64,000 bases of DNA from Pseudomonas sp. UYIF39. GTDB lineage: Bacteria > Pseudomonadota > Gammaproteobacteria > Pseudomonadales > Pseudomonadaceae. The translations under genes and the position numbers were made by a program. Shown piece after piece: positions 37,280 through 44,744 of the stretch (the first letter of the stretch is position 1; every line of letters begins with the position of its first letter). The DNA lies in the NCBI RefSeq assembly GCF_029963765.1, contig NZ_JALBYU010000017.1:1-64000 (forward strand). Reading direction: 5' to 3'. The notes beneath the pieces are model-generated. The model made no database searches. It was not told the DNA's origin and saw only the letters and a program-made list of their open reading frames with translations.

Positions 37280-37987
37280 TTAAACCTTGGCGGCAACCGG
37301 GGTTGATTTGCTGCGTGGACGCAACTGTGCGGTGGCCATGGCCGAATCGGTCACGCCGGTTTCGGCGCGCATACCCGCTGCCAGGAACGGCACCATCAGA
37401 CGCATGACTTGCTCAATGGAGGTGTTCACACCGAAGTCGGTCTCGGCAATTGCGCGCAGGGCTTTGATACCGGACATGCTGAACGCGGCGGCGCCGAGCA
37501 TGAAGTGCACGCGCCAGAACAGCTCAATCGGCGGAATACGCGGTGCAGCTTCGTTGACCAACATCATGTAGCGGCGGAACACCTTGCCGTACATGTCTTC
37601 CAGATAACGTCGCAAGTGCCCTTGGCTCTGACTGAAAGCCAGACCCAGCAAACGCATGAAAATCGACAGATCGTTGCCGCTGCGTGGTTGCACCACCAGG
37701 GCTTGCTCGACGAGGATTTCCAGCAGCTCTTCAAGCGTCGGCCTGTTCTCCGGCTTGGCCTGACGCCGCTCCAGCTCTTTATCAAGGCTTAAGCAGAACG
37801 GCCCGAGAAAGCGCGAGAAAACTGCCTGGATCAGCGCCTTCTTCGAACCGAAGTGATAGTTAACCGCCGCCAGATTGACTCCAGCCTTGCTGGTGATCAG
37901 ACGCAATGAGGTTTCAGCAAAACCTTTTTCCGCGAACAATTGCTCGGCAGCATCAAGAATGCGTTCAACGGTTTCCGACTGGGCCAT
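37280..37987 (-). CDS. psrA: TetR-family regulator PsrA
   Basis: The protein is 235 residues from ATG 37987. The N-terminal TetR HTH (about 1-55) is ERILDAAEQLFAEKGFAETSLRLITSKAGVNLAAVNYHFGSKKAL. The C-terminal ligand domain senses long-chain fatty acids in the characterised P. aeruginosa protein. PsrA represses itself and the fadBA operon and activates rpoS in pseudomonads. Two PsrA-type operators lie just upstream, supporting autoregulation. The linked fadBA operon (43540-46892) is a known PsrA target in P. aeruginosa. A basic C-terminal tail (RPRSKSTPVAAK) is typical. Confidence 0.93.
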   Translation of the reverse strand: MAQSETVERILDAAEQLFAEKGFAETSLRLITSKAGVNLAAVNYHFGSKKALIQAVFSRFLGPFCLSLDKELERRQAKPENRPTLEELLEILVEQALVVQPRSGNDLSIFMRLLGLAFSQSQGHLRRYLEDMYGKVFRRYMMLVNEAAPRIPPIELFWRVHFMLGAAAFSMSGIKALRAIAETDFGVNTSIEQVMRLMVPFLAAGMRAETGVTDSAMATAQLRPRSKSTPVAAKV

Positions 37988-38002
37988 GGCTACTCCGCAT
38001 GA

Positions 38003-38029
38003 CAAACACTTGTTTGAAACATACGTTTC
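38003..38029. promoter_or_regulatory. Two overlapping PsrA operators upstream of psrA
   Basis: CAAAC-ACTT-GTTTG (38003-38016) and GAAAC-ATAC-GTTTC (38016-38029) both fit the PsrA consensus (G/C)AAAC-N2-4-GTTT(G/C) and share one base. They begin 15 bases before the psrA start, fitting autorepression. Confidence 0.85.
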
Positions 38030-38171
38030 AGCCTGTGCATTGTCAAGCCTGTCGGTTCGTTTTGAGAATGGTCAGTCAGCTATTTAACCATACAACTCCC
38101 AAGCGTGAATCAGCAGGCTTATCGACCGCTTGGCGGCCGGCCAAAAAAGGGGCATTGCCAAGACCGTTTCA

Positions 38172-38187
38172 CTGTATATAATCCCAG
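38172..38187. promoter_or_regulatory. LexA box 1
   Basis: CTG-TATATAATCC-CAG fits the SOS consensus CTG-N10-CAG. It lies 29 bases upstream of lexA. Confidence 0.85.
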
Positions 38188-38190
38188 TCA

Positions 38191-38206
38191 CTGTATAAAA
38201 AGACAG
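38191..38206. promoter_or_regulatory. LexA box 2
   Basis: CTG-TATAAAAAGA-CAG lies 10 bases before the lexA start. Two boxes 3 bases apart give cooperative autorepression of lexA-sulA. Confidence 0.88.
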
Positions 38207-38216
38207 AGCGATCAAT

Positions 38217-38825
38217 ATGCTAAAGCTGACGCCACGCCAAGCAGAGATTCTGGCCTTCATCAAACGCTGCCTCGAAGACAACGGCTACCCGCCCACCCGC
38301 GCGGAAATCGCTCAGGAACTGGGTTTCAAGTCACCCAATGCGGCGGAAGAACACCTCAAGGCGCTGGCCCGCAAAGGCGCGATCGAGATGACGCCCGGTG
38401 CTTCCCGCGGCATTCGCATCCCCGGTTTCGAAGCCAAGGCCGACGAGTCCACCCTGCCGATCATTGGCCGAGTGGCTGCCGGCGCACCGATCCTCGCCCA
38501 GCAGCACATCGAAGAGTCCTGCAACATCAACCCGTCGTTCTTCCATCCTCGCGCCGACTATCTACTACGGGTTCATGGCATGAGCATGAAGGACGTGGGG
38601 ATTTTCGACGGTGACCTGCTGGCAGTGCACACCACCCGCGAAGCCCGCAACGGCCAGATCGTAGTAGCGCGGATCGGCGACGAAGTGACCGTCAAGCGTT
38701 TCAAGCGCGATGGTAGCAAGGTCTGGTTGATTGCCGAAAACCCTGAATTCGCCCCTATCGAAGTGAACCTGAAAGATCAGGACCTGGTGATCGAAGGCTT
38801 AAGTGTCGGCGTCATTCGCCGCTAA
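38217..38825 (+). CDS. lexA: SOS repressor LexA
   Basis: The protein is 202 residues. The N-terminal winged helix (1-70) has TPRQAEILAFIKRCLEDNGYPPTRAEIAQELGFKSPNAAEEHLKAL. The Ala-Gly autocleavage site is in GRVAAGAPILAQ (about residues 88-91). The S24 peptidase domain has the catalytic Ser in LRVHGMSMKDVGI and the Lys in VTVKRFKR. RecA-stimulated self-cleavage derepresses the SOS regulon. Two LexA boxes precede it and sulA follows 10 bases later, the classical Pseudomonas lexA1-sulA operon. Confidence 0.98.
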   Translation: MLKLTPRQAEILAFIKRCLEDNGYPPTRAEIAQELGFKSPNAAEEHLKALARKGAIEMTPGASRGIRIPGFEAKADESTLPIIGRVAAGAPILAQQHIEESCNINPSFFHPRADYLLRVHGMSMKDVGIFDGDLLAVHTTREARNGQIVVARIGDEVTVKRFKRDGSKVWLIAENPEFAPIEVNLKDQDLVIEGLSVGVIRR

Positions 38826-38835
38826 AGGAGGCTTT

Positions 38836-39309
38836 ATGCAGTTCCCACACACACCACAGCAAGCCCAACTGCCGTTGTTCGAGGCTTTCATGGTGCAGCC
38901 TTTGGCGCCGATTCTGAAAGACGTGGTCGAGTCACCCTGGAGCGCCGAGCCCGAAGTCTTCAGTGAACTGTCGCTGCGTGGTGCAGCCGGGAACTGCATG
39001 AACCTTCTTGCGCCGATTCTCAGGGAACTGAGTCAGGACCAGGACGCGCGCTGGCTGACGCTGATCGCTCCACCCGCCAGTCTGACCCAGACCTGGTTGC
39101 GGGACGCCGGACTTAACCGCGAACGCATCCTGCTGCTGCAACCGCGCGGCACTCAGAGCGCTCAGCAGTTGACCTGCGAGGCCTTGCGCCTAGGTCGCAG
39201 CCACACGGTGGTCAGCTGGCTTAACCCATTGAGCACAACTTCACGGCAACAGTTGATCAGCGCCGCCCGGATCGGGGACGCACAAAGCCTGAATATTCGA
39301 TTGGGTTAA
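38836..39309 (+). CDS. sulA: SOS cell-division inhibitor SulA
   Basis: The protein is 157 residues from ATG 38836, with the strong ribosome site AAAGGAGG. SulA binds FtsZ and blocks septation during SOS. The sequence has the RecA-like fold core of the family: SELSLRGAAGNCMNLLAPILRELSQ, WLTLIAPPASLTQTWLRDAGLNRERILLL and AQQLTCEALRLGRSHTVVSWL. It is co-transcribed with lexA under the LexA boxes. The hairpin at 39342-39365 downstream has no U-tract. Confidence 0.92.
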   Translation: MQFPHTPQQAQLPLFEAFMVQPLAPILKDVVESPWSAEPEVFSELSLRGAAGNCMNLLAPILRELSQDQDARWLTLIAPPASLTQTWLRDAGLNRERILLLQPRGTQSAQQLTCEALRLGRSHTVVSWLNPLSTTSRQQLISAARIGDAQSLNIRLG

Positions 39310-39403
39310 CTGACAAACAATGCGCGCATTGAACAGCGCGGGGCTTCTCCAAGGATAGAGAAGCCGACCTGTAGCGATATCAGCAAAAAACCGACGGGCG
39401 AGA

Positions 39404-39637
39404 TCAATGAAGAACCCGATCCCCCTCATCCGTATTGAATTCGCCTTCAACCAAGCGTCCGGCCATCTGAACGCCGACGCTCAACATCGCCTTGGCGACT
39501 TCCACGTGCTGGCCCTGCAGGAACGCTTTGGCATCCTCGGAGAAATCCAAAGTAACCAGAGAACCCTCGTCCTCAGCCCTGCGCAGCTCGATACGGCCGT
39601 CTGGTAACTCGACAATTTCTAGAAAGGACGTTGGCAT
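39404..39637 (-). CDS. Conserved small hypothetical protein
   Basis: The protein is 77 residues from ATG 39637; 46 further upstream codons are not family-like. It starts MPTSFLEIVELPDGRIELRR and has an acidic middle (TLDFSEDAKAFLQGQHVEVAKAMLSVGVQMAG) and an acidic end. It predicts as a short beta-hairpin plus helix. PAO1 has a gene of similar size between sulA and the DUF6586 gene. No function is known. GGAG lies 12 bases before the start, a long spacing. Confidence 0.7.
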   Translation of the reverse strand: MPTSFLEIVELPDGRIELRRAEDEGSLVTLDFSEDAKAFLQGQHVEVAKAMLSVGVQMAGRLVEGEFNTDEGDRVLH

Positions 39638-39791
39638 AAAGGTCTGTTCTCCACGAAAGGCGGGGATTATATAGGCATCGGCCAGGCTTCGCTCGGGATC
39701 TTGACCAGATGCCATTACAAAGAGAAATGTCCGACAGTTCTCATCCCTGAATGGACAACCCACCGGGCCATCCACTATTCCGCTTAATCCT

Positions 39792-40316
39792 TCAGCACTC
39801 GTTCAGGCCTTCGCGAAACCGAATCGCCAGTCCCTTGAGGTTCTGACGCCAGCTCTCCAGCTCTTCCCGGCTCAGCTCTTGTGGAGCCTCTTCTTCATCC
39901 AGGTTAACGGCCAGGATCAGCGGCTGCGTCACGTCCCCCTTAGGTTTGTGCGGCGCCCGTGGCGGCTGAAACAGTGCAGCATGGGCTGCCAGCAGTTTGG
40001 CCAGCCAGGTTTCCGAATTATTGGCCAACTCGACCATCTCGGCCATTTCCGGAATTGCGATGGCTTCAAGCACTTCGCGAGTCAGCAGCAATTCGGCCCG
40101 AGGCGCATTGGCTTGAGGCAAGCGATAGAAACCGGCGATTTCATGGCACAGCCCCAGCAACGCACCGTACAGGTGAAACAGGGCCGACTCGCGTCCGGCC
40201 TGGATCAGCGCCAAGGAGTTCATCGCCCGCCCCTCTTCGGCTCTGGCGAGCGCTTCCAGCGACAGGCCGGCGAAGTAAATCTTCTGGTTGGTACGGGTAT
40301 AGAGTTCGTGGGCCAT
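39792..40316 (-). CDS. DUF6586-family protein
   Basis: The protein is 174 residues from ATG 40316. It is largely helical: MAHELYTRTNQKIYFAGLSLEALARAE, then ESALFHLYGALLGLCHEIAGFYRLP, and ends EELESWRQNLKGLAIRFREGLNEC. The middle has a proline/lysine linker (QPPRAPHKPKGD) and an acidic patch. It matches the gene next to topA in PAO1. It is cytoplasmic by absence of a signal and of unknown function. It probably shares a transcript with the small gene downstream (39404-39637). Confidence 0.75.
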   Translation of the reverse strand: MAHELYTRTNQKIYFAGLSLEALARAEEGRAMNSLALIQAGRESALFHLYGALLGLCHEIAGFYRLPQANAPRAELLLTREVLEAIAIPEMAEMVELANNSETWLAKLLAAHAALFQPPRAPHKPKGDVTQPLILAVNLDEEEAPQELSREELESWRQNLKGLAIRFREGLNEC

Positions 40317-40399
40317 GACGGCAGCCTCCACAACGAAATAATTGCTTCACGCAGGTCAGACAGTGTCGGGGATCACCCGAGCTCACCGCAAGCACAAAA

Positions 40400-40445
40400 C
40401 AAAAAGGCCGCATGAAAACCCGAAGGTTGTCATGCGGCCTTTTCA
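40400..40445. terminator. Terminator between topA and the DUF6586 gene
   Basis: AAGGCCGCATGA (40404-40415) pairs with TCATGCGGCCTT (40430-40441), with an inner AACC/GGTT stem. A-rich sequence lies on the left. It terminates topA on the minus strand. Confidence 0.85.
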
Positions 40446-40457
40446 GTACAGCACCTG

Positions 40458-43091
40458 TTAAGCCTTAGCGGTCTTCGCCGGGCGCTTGTCTTCAACCGTC
40501 CACTTGCCGCCGTCGTAGTACGCTTTCCAGCCAGTCGGCTTACCGTCGACTTCAGTCTGTACGTACTGCTCTTTGGTTTTACGGCTGTAACGGATCACAG
40601 CAGGCAGGCCGTCTGGATCTTTTTTCGGCGCTTCGCAGAGGAAGTGGTACTTCGGATCGATCTCATCCTTGTGCGGCACAATTTCCATGACCAGCGGAGC
40701 ACGCGTCTCGCGGTTTTTCGGGAATTGACTGGCCGCCAGGAACAGGCCGGAAGCACCGTCGCGCAGGATGTAGGTGTCGTTGACCTTTTCGCATTTCAGC
40801 TCAGGCATCTTCACCGGGTCCATCTTCGGTGGTGCTGCATCACCGCTTTTCAGCAGTTTGCGGGTGTTCTTGCACGTCGCATTGGTGCAGCCGAAGAACT
40901 TGCCGAAACGGCCGGTCTTGAGCTGCATCTCGCTGCCGCACTTGTCGCATTCCAGGCTCGGACCTTCGTAGCCTTTGATGCGATAAGTGCCCTCTTCGAT
41001 TTCGTAGCCGTCGCAATCCGGGTTGTTACCGCAGATGTGCAGCTTGCGCTTCTCATCCAGCAAGTAAGCGTCCATCGCCGTGCTGCAGATCGGGCAACGG
41101 TGCTTCCCACGCAGCACCAGCGATTCCGATTCACCCTCGTCGTCCGCCGCAATTTCGTCGCCCGGCACCAGGTTAACCGTGGCCTTGCAGCGCTCTTTCG
41201 GCGGCAGGCTGTAGCCCGAGCAACCAAGGAACACGCCAGTCGATGCAGTACGAATCTGCATCGGACGCCCGCACAATACGCACGGAATATCAGTCATCAC
41301 CGGTTGGTTGGCGCGCATGCCGCCTTCGGCGCTTTCGGCTACTTCGAGTTTCTTCTTGAAGTCGCCGTAGAACTCGTCGAGCACGTTCTTCCAGTCGCGC
41401 TCACCCTGAGCCACGTCATCGAGGTTCTCTTCCATACCGGCGGTGAAGCCGTAGTCCATGAGATTGGAGAAGCTCTCGGCCAGACGTTCGGTAACGATGT
41501 CGCCCATCTTTTCCGAGTAGAAACGACGATTGTGCAGCGCTACGTAGCCACGATCCTGGATGGTCGAAATGATCGCTGCGTAGGTCGAAGGACGACCGAT
41601 GCCACGTTTTTCCATTTCTTTAACCAGGCTCGCTTCCGAGTAACGCGCCGGCGGCTTGGTGAAGTGCTGGGTCGGATCAAGCTTGATCAGCTTCATCGCG
41701 TCGCCCTGAGCCATGTCCGGCAGCACGTCGTCATCGCCAGGCTTGGCAATTTGCGGCATGACGCGGGTGTAACCGTCAAACTTCAGGATGCGCCCTTTGG
41801 CGCGCAACTCGAAGTCACCGGCACCGACGGTGACCGTGGTCGACAGGTATTGGGCCGGCAGCATCTGGCAAGCGAGGAACTGGCGCCAGATCAGCTCGTA
41901 GAGGCGCTCAGCATCACGCTCCATGCCCGACAGCTTGCTTGGCTCGGTATTGGCATCGGAGGGACGAATCGCTTCGTGAGCCTCTTGTGCGCCTTCCTTG
42001 CTGCTGTAGACATTCGGGTTTTCCGGCAGGTATTTCTTGCCGAACTCGCCTTCAATATAAGTACGCGCCATCGTCACGGCATCGACCGAGAGGTTGGTGG
42101 AGTCGGTACGCATGTAAGTGATGTAGCCGGCTTCGTACAGACGCTGGGCCATCATCATGGTTTTCTTCACGCCGAAGCCCAGGCGGTTACTCGCAGCCTG
42201 TTGCAGGGTGGACGTGATGAACGGTGCCGACGGCTTGCTGCTGGTCGGCTTGTCTTCGCGCTTGACGATGCTGTAGCTGGAAGCCTTGAGCTTCTCCAGC
42301 GCGGCCATGGCCTGAGCTTCGTTAAGCGGCTTGAAGGCTTCGCCTTTCTCGCGAGCGACGTCAAAGCGCACGGTTGCGCCCTTGGCGGTACCGAGGTCGG
42401 CGTGAACTTCCCAGTACTCTTCCGGGTTGAACGCGCGGATTTCACGCTCACGCTCGACGACCAGCTTCACGGCAACCGATTGCACGCGACCGGCGGACAG
42501 GCCACGAGCGACCTTGGCCCACAGCAGTGGCGAAACCATGTAACCCACCACGCGGTCGAGGAAACGACGCGCTTGTTGGGCGTTTACACGATCAATGTCC
42601 AGCTCGCCCGGCTTGGAGAAGGCTTCCTGAATCGCCTTCTTGGTGATTTCGTTGAACACCACGCGCTTGTAGCGGCTGTCGTCACCACCGATGGCTTCGC
42701 GCAGGTGCCAGGCAATGGCTTCCCCCTCGCGATCCAAGTCGGTTGCGAGATAGATGGTGTCAGCATCTTTGGCGAGCCGGCGCAGCTCTTCGATGACCTT
42801 TTCCTTGCCCGGGAGGATCTCGTACTTGGCTTTCCAGCCATGATCGGGATCGACACCCATGCGCGAGACCAGCTGCTTGCGCGCTTTCTCTTTCGGCGTG
42901 AGCACCGGACCTTCACCCGCGGCGGCCTTGCCGCGCTTGGCGGCTGGCTCTTTGCTGGCGCTAGCCGAACCGCTGGTGGGCAGGTCTCGGATATGGCCGA
43001 TACTCGACTTCACCACGTATTGGTTACCCAGATACTTGTTGATGGTCTTGGCCTTAGCCGGGGATTCCACAATGACCAGCGATTTGCCCAT
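40458..43091 (-). CDS. topA: DNA topoisomerase I
   Basis: The 877-residue type IA topoisomerase relaxes negative supercoils. The N-terminal TOPRIM domain has SLVIVESPAKAKTINKYL, TDLDREGEAIAWHL. The catalytic Tyr is in GYITYMRTDSTNLS (about residue 330). HEAIRPSD and RYSEASLVKEMEKRGIGRPSTYA follow. Three C4 zinc fingers lie at about 610-720: CVLCGRPMQ, CPICSTAMD and CDKCGSEMQ. A final TopA C-terminal repeat and a Lys/Ala-rich tail (KRPAKTAKA) close the protein. Between the first TOPRIM strands there is an Ala/Lys insertion (SASASKEPAAKRGKAAAGEG) usual in Pseudomonas. Confidence 0.97.
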   Translation of the reverse strand: MGKSLVIVESPAKAKTINKYLGNQYVVKSSIGHIRDLPTSGSASASKEPAAKRGKAAAGEGPVLTPKEKARKQLVSRMGVDPDHGWKAKYEILPGKEKVIEELRRLAKDADTIYLATDLDREGEAIAWHLREAIGGDDSRYKRVVFNEITKKAIQEAFSKPGELDIDRVNAQQARRFLDRVVGYMVSPLLWAKVARGLSAGRVQSVAVKLVVEREREIRAFNPEEYWEVHADLGTAKGATVRFDVAREKGEAFKPLNEAQAMAALEKLKASSYSIVKREDKPTSSKPSAPFITSTLQQAASNRLGFGVKKTMMMAQRLYEAGYITYMRTDSTNLSVDAVTMARTYIEGEFGKKYLPENPNVYSSKEGAQEAHEAIRPSDANTEPSKLSGMERDAERLYELIWRQFLACQMLPAQYLSTTVTVGAGDFELRAKGRILKFDGYTRVMPQIAKPGDDDVLPDMAQGDAMKLIKLDPTQHFTKPPARYSEASLVKEMEKRGIGRPSTYAAIISTIQDRGYVALHNRRFYSEKMGDIVTERLAESFSNLMDYGFTAGMEENLDDVAQGERDWKNVLDEFYGDFKKKLEVAESAEGGMRANQPVMTDIPCVLCGRPMQIRTASTGVFLGCSGYSLPPKERCKATVNLVPGDEIAADDEGESESLVLRGKHRCPICSTAMDAYLLDEKRKLHICGNNPDCDGYEIEEGTYRIKGYEGPSLECDKCGSEMQLKTGRFGKFFGCTNATCKNTRKLLKSGDAAPPKMDPVKMPELKCEKVNDTYILRDGASGLFLAASQFPKNRETRAPLVMEIVPHKDEIDPKYHFLCEAPKKDPDGLPAVIRYSRKTKEQYVQTEVDGKPTGWKAYYDGGKWTVEDKRPAKTAKA

Positions 43092-43205
43092 GGATCAGAA
43101 AATTCCTGAATTCTAGAAGTGAAAGGCGGTTGGCGCCTGACGCGGCACCGCTATATATAGTGGCTACAAGGTGAGGTCAAGCGCAGGGTATTGCGCGCAC
43201 TCAGC

Positions 43206-43442
43206 TTATGGCTTGGAAAAAAGGCTTGGTTCGGCTTGCACCAAAGCAAAGCGTGGCACCTGTTCGCCGTCCACCTCGACCGACTCAAGGAACATGCTCA
43301 AGGGACGCACCCAAAAGCCGTAATCGCCATACAGGGCTTGGTAGAAGACCACTTCTTCTTCGGTTTCCGAATGCCGCGCAATGCTGAATACGCGGTACTG
43401 CGGACCTTTGTAATGTTGGTAGAGCCCAGGTTGTATCGGCAT
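43206..43442 (-). CDS. DUF1653-domain protein
   Basis: The protein is 78 residues from ATG 43442 (GAGGG upstream); a TTG six codons upstream is less likely. It matches DUF1653: GLYQHYKGPQYRVFSIARHSETEEEVVFYQALYGDYGFWVRPLSMF. It predicts as a small beta-barrel and has no known activity. It sits between topA and fadA as in PAO1. Confidence 0.85.
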   Translation of the reverse strand: MPIQPGLYQHYKGPQYRVFSIARHSETEEEVVFYQALYGDYGFWVRPLSMFLESVEVDGEQVPRFALVQAEPSLFSKP

Positions 43443-43489
43443 GGTTTGGCCCTCGCTCAAATCTTTTCAAAATAAAAACAAAAAAATTC

Positions 43490-43522
43490 AGAAAAACAAA
43501 AACCGGGGCACTTGGCCCCGGC
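43490..43522 (-). terminator. Terminator after fadA
   Basis: CCGGGGC (43503-43509) and GCCCCGG (43515-43521) form the stem. On the minus strand TTTTTGTTTTTC follows. Confidence 0.88.
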
Positions 43523-43539
43523 TTCCGTCAACGGAACGC

Positions 43540-44715
43540 TTAAACGCGTTCGAAGACGGTGGAGATGCCTTGGCCGAGACCAATGCACATGGTGGCTACC
43601 CCGAAGGTGCCGCCATTTTGCTTCATCACGTTCAGCAGAGTGCCGGAGATACGCGCACCGGAGCAACCAAATGGGTGACCCAGGGCGATGGCGCCGCCGT
43701 GCAGGTTAACCTTCTCGTTCATCTTGTCGAGTACTTTCAAATCTTTCAGCACTGGCAGGGCCTGTGCGGCGAAAGCTTCGTTGAGCTCGAAGAAGTCAAT
43801 ATCGTTAATGCCAAGACCCGCGCGCTTCAGTGCTTTTTGTGTGGCCGGTACTGGACCATAGCCCATGATTGCCGGGTCCACACCTGCTACTGCCATCGAA
43901 CGAATCACCGCCATAGGCTGGATGCCCAGGTCCTGTGCACGCTGCGCCGACATCACGATCATGCACGAAGCACCATCGGTGATTTGCGACGAAGTACCGG
44001 CTGTCACGGTGCCGCCCTTTGGGTTGAACGCTGGCTTCAGAGCCGCCAGGCTTTCCAGGGTTGTTTCCGGACGAATGGTTTCGTCGTAGTCGAACAATTT
44101 CAGGAAACCGTTCTCGTCGTAGCCCTGCATCGGGATGATTTCGTCTTTGAACTTGCCTTCCAGCGTCGCTTTATGAGCGAGCTGGTGGGAGCGCACGCCG
44201 AAAGCGTCCTGTTGTTCGCGACTAATGCCGTGCATTTTACCCAGCATTTCAGCGGTCAAACCCATCATGCCCGAGGCTTTCGCCGCGTACAGGGACATGT
44301 GCGGGTTCGGATCGACACCGTGCATCATGCTCACGTGACCCATATGCTCGACGCCGCCCACCACGAACACGTCACCGTTGCCGGTCATGATCGCTTGCGC
44401 AGCAGTGTGCAGAGCGCTCATCGACGAACCACACAGACGGCTGACGGTCTGGCCGGCAGCGGTGTGCGGGATCTGAGTCATCAGGGACGCCATGCGGGCG
44501 ATGTTCCAGCCCTGCTCCAGGGTCTGGTTCACACAGCCCCAGATCACGTCTTCGACTTCGCTCGGATCAACCTTGACGTTGCGTTCCAGCAATTTGCTGA
44601 TCAGGTGCGCCGACATGTCTTCAGCGCGGGTGTTGCGGTGCATACCGCCCTTGGAGCGGCCCATCGGAGTACGACCGAAGTCGACAATCACGACGTCTCT
44701 AGGATTCAAGCTCAT
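43540..44715 (-). CDS. fadA: 3-ketoacyl-CoA thiolase FadA
   Basis: The 391-residue beta subunit of the fatty-acid oxidation complex cleaves 3-ketoacyl-CoA to acetyl-CoA and a shortened acyl-CoA. Thiolase motifs are the nucleophile Cys in RLCGSSMSALHTAAQ (about residue 92), NEAFAAQ, GGAIALGHPFGCSGAR with the catalytic His, and the C-terminal Cys in MCIGLGQG. The start follows the fadB stop by 29 bases. It forms the alpha2beta2 complex with FadB. The start ATG 44715 agrees with the family. Confidence 0.97.
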   Translation of the reverse strand: MSLNPRDVVIVDFGRTPMGRSKGGMHRNTRAEDMSAHLISKLLERNVKVDPSEVEDVIWGCVNQTLEQGWNIARMASLMTQIPHTAAGQTVSRLCGSSMSALHTAAQAIMTGNGDVFVVGGVEHMGHVSMMHGVDPNPHMSLYAAKASGMMGLTAEMLGKMHGISREQQDAFGVRSHQLAHKATLEGKFKDEIIPMQGYDENGFLKLFDYDETIRPETTLESLAALKPAFNPKGGTVTAGTSSQITDGASCMIVMSAQRAQDLGIQPMAVIRSMAVAGVDPAIMGYGPVPATQKALKRAGLGINDIDFFELNEAFAAQALPVLKDLKVLDKMNEKVNLHGGAIALGHPFGCSGARISGTLLNVMKQNGGTFGVATMCIGLGQGISTVFERV

Positions 44716-44744
44716 ATATTCACTCTCACTCTAGTTGGGGGCGC

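Noticed and set aside
39342..39365. Hairpin after sulA as a terminator
   Set aside because: GGCTTCTC/GAGAAGCC forms a stem but lacks any T-run, so termination is not supported.
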